Below are positions 1 to 8,662 of a stretch of 64,000 bases of DNA, in pieces (within the stretch, counting starts at the first letter, position 1; every line of letters starts with the position of its first letter). Made by a program: the position numbers and the translations under genes. Under the pieces are notes generated by a model that saw nothing but the letters and a program-made list of their open reading frames with translations, was not told the origin of the DNA and made no database searches. The stretch is from Acidobacteria bacterium UBA2161. GTDB taxonomy: Bacteria > Acidobacteriota > Vicinamibacteria > Vicinamibacterales > UBA823. The DNA is taken from contig DCWN01000026.1 of the NCBI GenBank assembly GCA_002328835.1, positions 49,348 through 113,347 of the forward strand, given 5' to 3'.

Positions 1-499
1 GGCGCTCGATCACGACCGGCACCTCCACCTGGGCGAGGCGCGAGAGATGAATCACCTCCGGCGGTGACAGCGCGTGCAGCCGAAACGCGGGATAGCGGGC
101 CTTGATGGCCCGGAACAAGTCCTCGTACCACTCGAGCGGCAAGTCGGGATTGTGCCCACCTTGCAGCAAGAGTTGCTCCCCGCCCACCGCGATCGTGTCG
201 TCGATCTTGCGGAACAGTTCGTCGAACCCCAGGACGTAGCCGTCCGCGGCACCCACCGGGCGGTAGAACGCGCAGAAATTGCACTGCGCCACGCAGATGT
301 TCGTGTAGTTGACGTTGCGATCGATGATGTAGGTGACGACGCCGGACGGGTGGCGCGCGGCGCGCACCTCGTCGGCCAGCCGACCGAGCAGGTGGGTCGG
401 CGCCTCCGTATAGAGCGTCAGGGCCTCGGACCGGCTCAGGCGCCCGCCATCCCGCACCTTCCGAGCCAGGGCATCGACGGCCGGCGAGCTCGTGCTCAC
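1..499 (-). CDS. mqnC: Cyclic dehypoxanthinyl futalosine synthase MqnC (partial, 3' end outside window)
   Basis: Radical-SAM enzyme of the futalosine menaquinone pathway; it cyclises dehypoxanthinyl futalosine. Only the first 166 residues lie in the window. The cluster motif C-x3-C-x2-C is visible at residues 69-76 (NICVAQCNFCAFYRP), preceded by the YIIDRNVNYTN stretch and followed by GGEQLLLQGGHNPDLPLEWYEDL, which is characteristic of MqnC. The GTG start is chosen because GTG overlaps the mqnA stop as GTGA (496-499), implying translational coupling with mqnA just upstream. It is last in a leftward operon. Confidence is high for family and high for MqnC over MqnE because of the LLLQGGHNP segment. 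Confidence 0.92.
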   Translation of the reverse strand, partial: MSTSSPAVDALARKVRDGGRLSRSEALTLYTEAPTHLLGRLADEVRAARHPSGVVTYIIDRNVNYTNICVAQCNFCAFYRPVGAADGYVLGFDELFRKIDDTIAVGGEQLLLQGGHNPDLPLEWYEDLFRAIKARYPAFRLHALSPPEVIHLSRLAQVEVPVVIER

Positions 500-1287
500 A
501 ACTCGTAATACTTCAGTGGGGGAAGCAGTTGAACGACGCGTTGGTCCTTCGCCGCCTCGAGAAACTTCTTGAGCCCGGCCCGCGCCGCGTCGTCCAGCGT
601 GAACGCAATGTTATCGCGGAGGTAGTCGACGGCGATCTCGACCTTGTCTTCATCACCTTCGCAGAACTCGGTTGCGATGGCGTCGCTGGCCGCCACGCCG
701 GCGTCGCGTGCCGCGCCGAGCGCTGCCACATCCTCGGCCGTGGCGACGCCGGGCCGCCCGGCCCAGAACGCCCAGACGAACGGCAGGTTCGTCATCGCCG
801 TCCATTCTTCGCCGAGGTCGGTCTTCTCGATTCCCAGGGCGTCATGGTCGGTGAACAGCGCCCCGTCGCCGATGAGCAGGGCGGCGTCACAGCGCTTCAG
901 CATCGCCTTGATGTCCGGCTGCATCGTGACGAACTTCGGCTCGATGTCGAACGACTGTGCGCACAACACGCGAAGCAGCGCCACGGAGGTGCGCGAGCTG
1001 CTGTCGACCGCAATCGAGCGAACGGCGGTAATCGGACGGTCGGCAAAGACGGCCACCGAGGCCACCCGCCCGTTCGACGTGATCGCCACATCGGGCACGA
1101 CGTGGTAGTCGGGTCGCTGCGTGACTTCGATTGACGGAATCAATCCGAGATCGACCGAGCCGCCATGTAACAGCGACGCACACTTCGACGGCACGTCGAA
1201 CCGCAGCGAAAACCTCTCGGACTGCTGGTCGAGGCCCTGCACCAGCGGCCTCGCGTTCAGGTAGGCGACTGCCCCCAGCCGAATCAT
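496..1287 (-). CDS. mqnA: Chorismate dehydratase MqnA
   Basis: Converts chorismate to 3-[(1-carboxyvinyl)oxy]benzoate, the entry step of the futalosine menaquinone pathway. The 263-residue protein begins MIRLGAVAYLNARPL, the hallmark N-terminus of the family, and has the periplasmic-binding-protein-like fold expected (segments SVDLGLIPSIEV, VAITSNGRVASVAVF, VDSSSRTSVALLRVL). Length is usual. It overlaps the upstream mqnE-like gene by 4 bp and mqnC downstream by 4 bp. Together with mqnC it shows that this organism makes menaquinone by the futalosine rather than the Men route. Confidence 0.93.
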   Translation of the reverse strand: MIRLGAVAYLNARPLVQGLDQQSERFSLRFDVPSKCASLLHGGSVDLGLIPSIEVTQRPDYHVVPDVAITSNGRVASVAVFADRPITAVRSIAVDSSSRTSVALLRVLCAQSFDIEPKFVTMQPDIKAMLKRCDAALLIGDGALFTDHDALGIEKTDLGEEWTAMTNLPFVWAFWAGRPGVATAEDVAALGAARDAGVAASDAIATEFCEGDEDKVEIAVDYLRDNIAFTLDDAARAGLKKFLEAAKDQRVVQLLPPLKYYEL

Positions 1288-2186
1288 CGCGTCACACTCT
1301 CGAAGCCGCCGTCCCGTTCGACCGGCGTGAAGGATGCGGCCCGGATGTTTCTCCGGACGTCTTCCACCGACGTGCGTCGCGGGCCCAACTCGTCCGTGTC
1401 CACCGCCGGGACCCCGTCGATGTCGTCGGCACCAAATGTCAGCGCGACCTGCGCCAATTTCGGGCCGTGCAACGCCCAGTCGACCTGGATCGAGTCGATA
1501 TTGTCAACTAGGAGACGCGACAGCGCAACCTGGCGCACGTCGTCGTAGCCCGTCGCCGGCTCCGACTCCGGCGTCGCCCCGCTCTCCGCGCGGGGCAGCG
1601 GCGCGAACGCCCGCACCGCCTTCGGCGGGAACGACCACCCCGCGACCGTCCGCACCCATTCGAGTCTCGAGTCGCCTCGAGCATCCTGAATCGTCAGACG
1701 AGAGACCGCCAAACCGGCGTCGGCGACGACCGCGACGGCCGATTCGGGATCCACCGTGCGATCCACGGTCAATTCGGACACCGCGACCAGCCCGGCGTCG
1801 CCCAGTACGCGCAGCAGGCGCGCGAACTCGGCCGCGTGACCGTTCGCCAGCCCCATCAGGTCGTGGAGCGCGAACCCGGTCACGGGCACGCCCTGGCCGG
1901 CCACGGCCCGCACCGCAGTCTCGGCGGCGTCGACCGACGCCGGGACGCCGGTGACCCTGATCTCCCTCGCCCGACCTGGCGTCTCGACGGCCGAGGCGTC
2001 CACGGCCACCTCGGCCACCCGCACGAACGTCGCCTGCTGACCATGACGCCGTCGGCGGGCCTCGTCGGCGAGCACACCCAGTGAGAGCAGGTCGGCCGAG
2101 GCCAGCAGGCGCACCTGCGCTTCTTCGAGCCCGCCATCCGCGGCCAGTGTCTCGCGCAACTCCGCCAGCGAGGCGTCGTCAGACAT
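1284..2186 (-). CDS. MqnE-like protein lacking the radical-SAM cysteines
   Basis: A 300-residue protein related to aminofutalosine synthase MqnE at both ends. The N-terminal part (ADLLSLGVLADEARRRRHG, about residues 30-48) corresponds to the region just before the radical-SAM motif. The C-terminal part (LLVDNIDSIQVDWALHGPKL, then a segment ending FGADDIDG, then SVEDVRRNIRAASFTPVERD) matches the MqnE C-terminus. The middle, where C-x3-C-x2-C should lie, has diverged, and the protein contains no cysteine. It is also shorter than MqnE (about 370 residues). The start at MSDDASLAEL is preferred; an in-frame start 20 codons upstream would overlap the oxidoreductase gene more deeply. It sits between a Gfo/Idh gene and mqnA. 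Probably a catalytically dead relative or an evolved accessory protein; function unknown. Confidence 0.75.
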   Translation of the reverse strand: MSDDASLAELRETLAADGGLEEAQVRLLASADLLSLGVLADEARRRRHGQQATFVRVAEVAVDASAVETPGRAREIRVTGVPASVDAAETAVRAVAGQGVPVTGFALHDLMGLANGHAAEFARLLRVLGDAGLVAVSELTVDRTVDPESAVAVVADAGLAVSRLTIQDARGDSRLEWVRTVAGWSFPPKAVRAFAPLPRAESGATPESEPATGYDDVRQVALSRLLVDNIDSIQVDWALHGPKLAQVALTFGADDIDGVPAVDTDELGPRRTSVEDVRRNIRAASFTPVERDGGFESVTR

Positions 2187-3120
2187 GTTCGGCGATTCGA
2201 TCGGCAATTCGCTCGGCCAGTTCGAGGGCGCGGCGCCCCTGCGCACCGGTCACGCCCGGCTCGCGCTCGTGGCGCACGGCGAGCATGAAGTCCGCGAGCT
2301 CGCGCGCGAGCGGCTCCCCACCCGTCACCTCGAGCTTGCCCCCCTCGATGGAAGGCTCCCCCTCGTCGTCGGTGGCCAAGCGCCACGCTTCGGCCGCCTG
2401 GGCGGCATAGTCCACCGACAGGTAGGCCCCCGACTGAAAGAACCTGATCTTGCGGACCCGGTCGCGGCTGATGCGACTGGCGGTGAGATTCGCGATGCAG
2501 CCTGACTCGAACCGGAGCCGGGCGTTGGCGATGTCGATGCGGTCACTCAGAATCGGCACGCCCACCGCCTCGACCGAGGCCACGTCGGAATCGAGCATGC
2601 CAAGAATGACATCGAGATCGTGAATCATCACGTCGAAGACCACGTCGATGTCGAGGCTCCGCGACGGAAAAGACCCGAGCCGATGCACCTCGATGAACCG
2701 TGGCCGATCGACGAGCGGCGACACCGCCGCCAGCGCCGGATTGAATCGCTCGGTGTGGCCCACTGCCAGGCAAGCGCCGGAACGTTTTGCCGCGGCCAGC
2801 ATCTCGTCGGCTTCGGCCACGCTGCTCGCCATCGGCTTCTCGACGAGCACCGGGACGCCCGCCTCGAGGAACGGTTTGGCGATCTCCAGGTGCTTCTCGG
2901 TGGGCACGGCGATCGTCACGGCGTCCACCTGCCCCTCGATCGCCTTGACATCCGTCTCGGCCCTCGCCGACGTTCCGTGGGCCGCTTCGAGCGCCCGTTC
3001 TTGGTTGAGGTCGACCGTCGCCACCAGGTCCACGTCCGACAGCGACGAGAGGAGGCGAGCATGGTGGCGGCCAACGTGCCCCACCCCGACGACCGCGACC
3101 CGCAGTGAACGTTCGGTCAC
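2179..3120 (-). CDS. Gfo/Idh/MocA-family NAD(P)-dependent oxidoreductase
   Basis: A 313-residue sugar-type dehydrogenase. The N-terminal Rossmann motif VAVVGVGHVGRHHARLL (residues 8-24) and the family motif VLVEKPMASSVAEADEML, with the EKP lysine used in catalysis or binding, are visible; HTERFNPALAAV follows. The GTG start overlaps the lpxI stop as GTGA. Its place right after lpxI suggests a substrate linked to lipid A or cell-wall UDP-sugars. One known relative in that setting is GnnA, a UDP-GlcNAc 3-dehydrogenase, but the GnnB aminotransferase partner is not in the window, so the substrate is unassigned. Confidence 0.85.
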   Translation of the reverse strand: MTERSLRVAVVGVGHVGRHHARLLSSLSDVDLVATVDLNQERALEAAHGTSARAETDVKAIEGQVDAVTIAVPTEKHLEIAKPFLEAGVPVLVEKPMASSVAEADEMLAAAKRSGACLAVGHTERFNPALAAVSPLVDRPRFIEVHRLGSFPSRSLDIDVVFDVMIHDLDVILGMLDSDVASVEAVGVPILSDRIDIANARLRFESGCIANLTASRISRDRVRKIRFFQSGAYLSVDYAAQAAEAWRLATDDEGEPSIEGGKLEVTGGEPLARELADFMLAVRHEREPGVTGAQGRRALELAERIADRIAEHV

Positions 3121-3974
3121 TTAGCCTCCTCACGTGCGTTGCGCGACCGGCCCACGACCGAGAGTCCGGCGTCGTTGGCGGCACGGATGAACGCGTCTGG
3201 GTCGACGATCAACGTCTTCCCCGCGTCGATCGACAACGCCGAGGCCTGGGCCTCGCGCATCGCCTCGACGGTCGGGACGCCGACAACTGGCACGTCGAAC
3301 CGCATGTCCTGATTCGGCTTGGCCACCTTCACCACCCGGACACCCGGCCCGGCGAGCCGACCGGCCCGCGCGATGACTTCATCGGTACCCTCCATCGCCT
3401 CGACCGCCACGACCGCCTTGTCCTTGACGACCACCGTCTGACCGAGGTCGAGGCCGGCGACGGCGTCGGCCATCCGGTACCCGAACGCGAAGTCCGCCGA
3501 CTCCTCGGCCGTGAGCTCGCGCTCGGTCAACGTGCCGGCAGCGGCCAGCAACGGCTGGAGGAACGCCGTCGAATCGACGAGCGTGATGCCGTGGTCCGCG
3601 AGCACATCGGCAATCGCGGAGAGCACGGCATCGGTCGACTTCGCCCGCAGGCGCTTGAGCACCGACAGCAGCGTCAGGTCGGGCATCACGCCCGCAAACA
3701 GCTTGACGTGCTTCACCTGGCCGGCCATGACGGCCTCGGTGACGCCCGCCTCTCGCAGCACGGCGATGCACTTTCCCAGCTGCCCCAGGGACATCCAGTG
3801 GACGGCCGTGTCCGACGCGCCGGCCGCCACCTGATTCAGCTCGGGATCGGCCTCTTCCTGGATCGCCACCACGGTGACGGCGCGGCCCAGGCGGCGCGCG
3901 GCGTCGAGCACCAGAAACGGAAAACGGCCGTTGCCCGCGATGACCCCGATCGGGGGGCCGGCCTCGCTACTCAT
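3117..3974 (-). CDS. lpxI: UDP-2,3-diacylglucosamine pyrophosphatase LpxI
   Basis: Hydrolyses UDP-2,3-diacylglucosamine to lipid X and UMP in lipid A synthesis; LpxI replaces LpxH in many non-gammaproteobacteria. The 285-residue protein starts with the family motif IGVIAGNGRFPFLVLDAAR and carries AGQVKHVKLF and, near residues 221-227, NQDMRFDVP with the expected catalytic aspartate. It overlaps the fabZ-lpxA stop by 8 bp and the following oxidoreductase by 4 bp, so it lies in the lipid A part of the bamA-ompH operon. Confidence 0.95.
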   Translation of the reverse strand: MSSEAGPPIGVIAGNGRFPFLVLDAARRLGRAVTVVAIQEEADPELNQVAAGASDTAVHWMSLGQLGKCIAVLREAGVTEAVMAGQVKHVKLFAGVMPDLTLLSVLKRLRAKSTDAVLSAIADVLADHGITLVDSTAFLQPLLAAAGTLTERELTAEESADFAFGYRMADAVAGLDLGQTVVVKDKAVVAVEAMEGTDEVIARAGRLAGPGVRVVKVAKPNQDMRFDVPVVGVPTVEAMREAQASALSIDAGKTLIVDPDAFIRAANDAGLSVVGRSRNAREEAK

Positions 3975-5223
3975 CGTCGAGCGGCTCGTCTTCGTGCCGG
4001 CGTCGGCCCGCCCGGCGCAGGCCGACGCCGCGCTTCGACGACCGGATGAACGTCACCAGGTAGTCCACCTCGGCACACGCCAAGGCGGGATCGCTCTCGA
4101 TCTGCACCAGTGCCTGACTCGTGTTCAGCTTCGATTGCAGCAGATAGCGATACGTTCGCTTGAGCTTGGTGATCAACTCCGGAGAGAACCCGCGCCGAAT
4201 GAGACCGATCGTGTTCACCCCGTAGACGCGCGCGCGATTGCCGACCGTCCGCGCGAACGGCAGCGCGTCACGGGTGACGACCGAGAACCCACCCACGAAC
4301 GCGTGGGCCCCAACCCGGCAGAACTGATGCACTCCGGACAGCGCGCTGATCGTCGCGTAGTCTTCCACCGACACATGGCCACCCAGCGTCGCGCCGTTCC
4401 CGAAGATGGTGTGACCGCCGACCCGGCAGTCATGGGCAATGTGCGCGTACGCCATGAACAGGTTGTCATCGCCGATCCGCGTCTCGCCGCCGCCCCCGTC
4501 GGTGCCCCGATGGACCGTGACGAATTCCCGGAAGACGTTGCGCGCGCCCACCTTCAGGCGGCTGGACTCGCCGTGGAACTTGAGATCCTGAGGAATCAGA
4601 CCAATCGACGCGCAGGGGAACACCTTCGTGTCGTCACCGATCTCTGTCCAGCCGTCCACCACCGCAGAGGCCCCGATCTGGCAACGTCGGCCCAGCGTGA
4701 CGTGCTCGCCGATGACGGCGTGCGGTCCGATGACGCTGCCGGCGCCGAGCGTGGCACCGGGCGCCACCCGGGCCGACGGATCGATGTCGACATCGGCGTC
4801 GGTCAGGCCGAACAGCAGCTTCGCTTCAGCGACCAGCTCGTCCTCGACGAACGCCTTAGCGTGGGCGCGGGCTTCGGTGGTGGTGGCCTCGCCCATCGTC
4901 ACCTCGAGCCTGAGCCGATCGCCCGGAACGACCTGATGCCGGAATTTCGCGGCATCCACGCCCTGCAGCCAGGCGCGCTGTGCCGGGCGGTCGGTGTCCT
5001 GGAAGAAGAGGATCGTCGCGACCTGGGCGAACGCCTCGATCATGAGGACACCCGGCATGAGGGGTGTCCCCGGAAAATGCCCCTGGAAGAATTCCTCGTT
5101 GACCGTGACGTTCTTCATCCCGACGATGCGCCGGCCGGGCTCGTGGTCCACGACCGCGTCGACGAGGAAGGACGGATACCGGTAATTGAGCCTATCGAGC
5201 GTCGCCGGGATGTCGATCGGCAC
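3967..5223 (-). CDS. fabZ-lpxA: FabZ-LpxA fusion: 3-hydroxyacyl-ACP dehydratase / UDP-GlcNAc acyltransferase
   Basis: One continuous 418-residue reading frame. Residues 1-140 are FabZ (hot-dog dehydratase): RYPSFLVDAV, then GHFPGTPLMPGVLMIEA with catalytic His49 and Glu63. Residues about 145-418 are LpxA: left-handed beta-helix hexapeptides (VDIDPSARVAPGATLG, SVIGPHAVIGEHVTLG), then AHIAHDCRVGGH with the expected histidines at 261 and 264, and a C-terminal helical domain. The junction FGLTDADVDIDP leaves no linker. FabZ dehydrates 3-hydroxyacyl-ACP and LpxA acylates UDP-GlcNAc at O-3, so both compete for 3-hydroxyacyl-ACP. The genes are normally adjacent but separate. lpxD, usually between ompH and fabZ, is absent here. 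Confidence 0.95.
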   Translation of the reverse strand: MPIDIPATLDRLNYRYPSFLVDAVVDHEPGRRIVGMKNVTVNEEFFQGHFPGTPLMPGVLMIEAFAQVATILFFQDTDRPAQRAWLQGVDAAKFRHQVVPGDRLRLEVTMGEATTTEARAHAKAFVEDELVAEAKLLFGLTDADVDIDPSARVAPGATLGAGSVIGPHAVIGEHVTLGRRCQIGASAVVDGWTEIGDDTKVFPCASIGLIPQDLKFHGESSRLKVGARNVFREFVTVHRGTDGGGGETRIGDDNLFMAYAHIAHDCRVGGHTIFGNGATLGGHVSVEDYATISALSGVHQFCRVGAHAFVGGFSVVTRDALPFARTVGNRARVYGVNTIGLIRRGFSPELITKLKRTYRYLLQSKLNTSQALVQIESDPALACAEVDYLVTFIRSSKRGVGLRRAGRRRHEDEPLDDE

Positions 5224-5313
5224 GGGGTCCCTGGGGCCGTGTGGTGGAGATGTCGGGAACTGACAGGCGGCGCCGGTGCCGCCGCTCGCAGACTCGCCGC
5301 GCGTGGGCGTGCG

Positions 5314-5895
5314 CTACGGCTGTGGCTGAGCAGCGCCCCCGGCCGCGGCGTGCGCGGCGTCGAACCGAGTGATCACATCGTCAGTGATGTCGAGGCCAGG
5401 CGCGCTCCAGACGACGCCGGAGTCACTGACGCTCAACACGAGATGCAGCCCTTTCTCGGCGGACACCTCGGCGATGACGGGAATCAGATCGTCCTGGAAA
5501 CTGACCTGCAACTGCTCCTGGAGCGTTTGCACCTCGATCTGCGCATCTTCAGTGGCGCGCTGAATGTCGACCTGCATCCGGCCGATCTCGCGCTCGAGCT
5601 GCGCCCGGGCCGTGTCGCTCATCACGGTGCCGCCCTGCTGCAGCTTCTGCTGGCTCGCCTGGAGCGCCTCGTTCATCGTGTTGAGTTCGGTGAGCTTCTC
5701 CTCGTTCAACGCCTGCACCTGCGCGGCAAGTTCCTGCCCGCTGGCCGACTCGGCGGCGATGCGGGGCACGTTGACCCAGGCCAGAACGGCCCCCTCAGGT
5801 AGCGCCGCCTGGGCCTCCTGCCCAGCCGCCCACACCTGGCCGCCTCCGATGCCAAGCGCGAACAACGACATTGCGACGACACTCGAGACTTTCAT
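5314..5895 (-). CDS. ompH: Periplasmic chaperone OmpH/Skp family
   Basis: Periplasmic holdase for outer-membrane proteins, working with BamA, which is encoded just upstream. The 193-residue protein has a signal peptide (MKVSSVVAMSLFALGIGGGQVWA) and a long charged coiled-coil region (about residues 55-130, rich in E, Q, K and L: LAAQVQALNEEKLTELNTMN and onwards) followed by FQDDLIPVIAEVSAEKGLHLVL, the typical end of Skp-like proteins. The start at MKVSS is chosen because of AAAGGGA about 8 nt upstream and because the signal peptide begins there. Downstream is the fabZ-lpxA fusion after 90 bp. Confidence 0.88.
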   Translation of the reverse strand: MKVSSVVAMSLFALGIGGGQVWAAGQEAQAALPEGAVLAWVNVPRIAAESASGQELAAQVQALNEEKLTELNTMNEALQASQQKLQQGGTVMSDTARAQLEREIGRMQVDIQRATEDAQIEVQTLQEQLQVSFQDDLIPVIAEVSAEKGLHLVLSVSDSGVVWSAPGLDITDDVITRFDAAHAAAGGAAQPQP

Positions 5896-5999
5896 CGACT
5901 GATTCCCTTTCAGGGGATGCACAGGACACCCCGCCAACGTCCATTCACCGCCGACCGCGCCGCGGCCGGCGACCCGCCGCAGATCAAAAACAGCCTGGT

Positions 6000-6029
6000 A
6001 TTGTACACCGTTCAGCGTCGATCTGTCCG
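6000..6029 (-). promoter_or_regulatory. Possible promoter upstream of ompH
   Basis: On the minus strand CGGACA (6024-6029), an 18-bp spacer and TACAAT (6000-6005) resemble a housekeeping promoter, about 105 bp before the ompH start, in the 171-bp gap after bamA. It would give ompH-lpxA-lpxI expression independent of bamA. The -10 box is one mismatch from consensus; the -35 box is weak. Confidence 0.35.
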
Positions 6030-6066
6030 ATTCCGGCGACGATCGTCGGCACCGAGAACGACCGGC

Positions 6067-8637
6067 CTAGAACGACGAGCCCACGGCGAACCGGAAATTG
6101 AACGCCTGCTCCGGCCTGAACGTATTGTCCAGCACGCCCTCGCGGTGCGGGTTATACGCGAAGATCAGACGGAACGGTACGTTCATCACCGGCATCAGGA
6201 ACCGCAACTCGGCCCCGGTCGACGTCTTGAAGTCACCGAGCGAGAAACGCTGACCGGTGTTCTGCACCTGACCGGTGTCGTAGAAGAAGATCAGCCGCAT
6301 CGGCTGGCCGAGCATGATCAGGTATTCGCCCGTCATGAGCAGACTCTTGTTGCCTCCCAGCACGAGCCCCGTCACCGGATCGCGCGGGCCGACGGTGCGC
6401 AGGTCGAACCCGCGGATGCTGTACTCCCCGCCGAGGTAGAGCCGCTCGAAGAGCGGCAGGATCCGCGTGTCACCGTAAGGCGCGATGTACTCGGTCTCGA
6501 ACCGGAGGCCGAACGACGCCGTCGGCGTGTGAGGAATGTACCAGATGCTCTCGAAGCGCGGCTTGTAGAAGGCCGTGTTGCCACCCAGACCCGCCAGTTC
6601 GATCGCCCCGATGATCCGCTTGCCGGCGCTCGGAAAAATCGGGTGGTCGATCGTGTTGTGCAGGAACCCGGGCGTCACCTTGCTGACCTTTCGCCTGCCG
6701 TTCACGCCGATGAGCAGCGAATCCTGGAGGAAGGGGTTGAACTGCAACACGAGCGGATCGCTGAACAGCGGATTCAATTCGCTGACGCGCACCTGTTCGT
6801 AGCTGTACCCGAACGAGAGGCGCGTGAAGTTGGCGATCGGCTTGCTCACGTTGAAATTGCCGCCGAGCGACGCCTGCGTGAACTGCCCGATGAACTCCAG
6901 CTTCGTCTTGTAGACGCTGAAGCCGGCCGCGATGTTGCGGTCGAACAGGAACGGCTCGGTGAATCCGACGACGAAGTTCTGCGCCCGGGAGCCGCTTTGC
7001 AGCGACACGGTCACGGTCTCGCCCCGTCCCAGGAAGTTCGACGTGCCGAACGATAGCTGCCCGAAAAAGCCGTCGAATTCCGAGATGCCGGCGCCGAACG
7101 TGATCTGGTTCCGGTTCTGCTCTTCGAGCGGAAAGCGCAGGTTGACTTCGTTCTCGTCCTCGCCGCTCTTCTCGACGTCGACCGCATCCTCTTCCAGCGG
7201 GAGAAAGTACCCGAGCTGATTCAGCCGGCGGACGCTCATCTTGAGCATCTCGGTGTTGAACACGCCACCCTCGAAGACCCGCATCTCCCGGCGAATGACC
7301 TTGTCGCGCGTTGTCGTATTACCCGCGAAATCAATCCGGTTGACGAAGTACTGCTCGCCTTCCTCCGCCCGAATCATTACATCCACGACCGGCGGCACAT
7401 CGAGACGTTCCACCGTGCCGTTCTCCGCGATCTGCTGATCGCGGGGTGAGAGATCCGGAAACGCGACGAACTCCATGTAGCCGCCGGCACCGTAGAGCGC
7501 CTGCGCGCGCTCGATGCCTTCGCGAATGGTTTCTTCGCTGTAGAAGTCGTCTTCCTGGATGTCGAACTGGGCGCGCAGGGCCTCCTCCCGCAGGATCTCG
7601 ACGCCTTCGAACTCGAGGTCGCCCAAGCGATACTGGCGGCCCTCGGAGACCGGAATCCGCATCTTCACGAAGCGCTGCCGGCCGTCCCCGGAGTCCTCGA
7701 GCGTCGTCAGTTCGGGCTGCCCCACCTGGGCCCGCACGTACCCCTGGTTCCGGTAGTGCTGGACGATGGCGTCGGCGTCTTCGGCGAACCGGTGCTCCTT
7801 GTAGATGCCCCGGTCGGAGAAGATGGAGATCGGCCAGATGCGCGGCGTCGTGTTCGCCTTCATCTGCTTGCGCAACGCGCCGTCGCTCTCCTTTTCGTTC
7901 CCCGAGAACTCGATCTCACGGATCTGGGTTTCGGGACCATCCTCGATCGTGAAGACCAGGCGGACGCGCTTCGGCCCGCCGGCCACCGTCTCGATTTCGT
8001 GGGTGACCACCGGGTCGTGGTAGCCCGCTTCGGCGAGCATGACGCGAACAATCGTCTTCGCCTTCTGGATGAGCGCCGTGTCGATGAAGGTGTCGAGCTG
8101 AATCGCGGCCTCGGCTTGCGTCAGCGCCTCCTCGATCTTCGACCGGTCGAGTTCCTCGGACCCTTCGAACTCGACGACGCGCACCCGCTCGCGCTCCTCC
8201 ATGTTGTAGATGATGTTCCGACCGATGACACCGTTCGGATACGGCTCGTCGTTGTACTCGATCGTCAGATCGTCGAGAAATCCGGTCGCCCAGAGGTTTC
8301 GAAAGTCATCCAGGACCTGTTGCTCGTCGTACTCGCGCCAGACGTTCTCCTGCGAGCTACTCGGCCGCGTCGAGATGTAGAAGAGATAGGTCGACGGCTC
8401 GATGGAGGGGACGTTGCCCTGGGCCGGAAACGCGATCTGGATCGTGCGGACCACCGGCGGTGACCCTTCGGGCGGCATCGAGACGGCGGCCTGGGCATCG
8501 GCCGCCGCGATGAGCGCCGCCGTCCCCGCCTGCGCCGCCGCCGAACCGGGCCAGAGCCCTGCGAGGAGCAGCACGGCCGCCGCGGGCGCAGCCCACCGGA
8601 TCCGCGCAGCCGTGTCCCGGCCGCTCCGTCGTCCCAT
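6067..8637 (-). CDS. bamA: Outer-membrane protein assembly factor BamA
   Basis: Essential Omp85-family insertase for outer-membrane proteins. The roughly 856-residue protein has a signal sequence (AAPAAAVLLLAGLWPGSAAAQA), a series of POTRA domains (for example VRVVEFEGSEELDRSKIEEA; IREIEFSGNEKESDGALRKQ; YRLGDLEFEGVEILREEALR; VNRIDFAGNTTTRDKVIRRE) and a C-terminal beta-barrel with the conserved GGEYSIRGFD motif. It ends in a terminal phenylalanine (FAVGSSF), the outer-membrane sorting signal. The ATG at 8637 is preferred over a GTG six codons earlier, which has no Shine-Dalgarno sequence. It begins 26 bp after the clpC stop. Confidence 0.95.
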   Translation of the reverse strand: MGRRSGRDTAARIRWAAPAAAVLLLAGLWPGSAAAQAGTAALIAAADAQAAVSMPPEGSPPVVRTIQIAFPAQGNVPSIEPSTYLFYISTRPSSSQENVWREYDEQQVLDDFRNLWATGFLDDLTIEYNDEPYPNGVIGRNIIYNMEERERVRVVEFEGSEELDRSKIEEALTQAEAAIQLDTFIDTALIQKAKTIVRVMLAEAGYHDPVVTHEIETVAGGPKRVRLVFTIEDGPETQIREIEFSGNEKESDGALRKQMKANTTPRIWPISIFSDRGIYKEHRFAEDADAIVQHYRNQGYVRAQVGQPELTTLEDSGDGRQRFVKMRIPVSEGRQYRLGDLEFEGVEILREEALRAQFDIQEDDFYSEETIREGIERAQALYGAGGYMEFVAFPDLSPRDQQIAENGTVERLDVPPVVDVMIRAEEGEQYFVNRIDFAGNTTTRDKVIRREMRVFEGGVFNTEMLKMSVRRLNQLGYFLPLEEDAVDVEKSGEDENEVNLRFPLEEQNRNQITFGAGISEFDGFFGQLSFGTSNFLGRGETVTVSLQSGSRAQNFVVGFTEPFLFDRNIAAGFSVYKTKLEFIGQFTQASLGGNFNVSKPIANFTRLSFGYSYEQVRVSELNPLFSDPLVLQFNPFLQDSLLIGVNGRRKVSKVTPGFLHNTIDHPIFPSAGKRIIGAIELAGLGGNTAFYKPRFESIWYIPHTPTASFGLRFETEYIAPYGDTRILPLFERLYLGGEYSIRGFDLRTVGPRDPVTGLVLGGNKSLLMTGEYLIMLGQPMRLIFFYDTGQVQNTGQRFSLGDFKTSTGAELRFLMPVMNVPFRLIFAYNPHREGVLDNTFRPEQAFNFRFAVGSSF

Positions 8638-8662
8638 CTTCACGTTCCGTCTCACTGAGGTC

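Noticed and set aside
3874..5802. 642-codon plus-strand open frame opposite lpxI and fabZ-lpxA
   Set aside because: It is antisense to two well-recognised genes, its product is Arg/His/Asp-rich without motifs, and it arises from high-GC codon bias.
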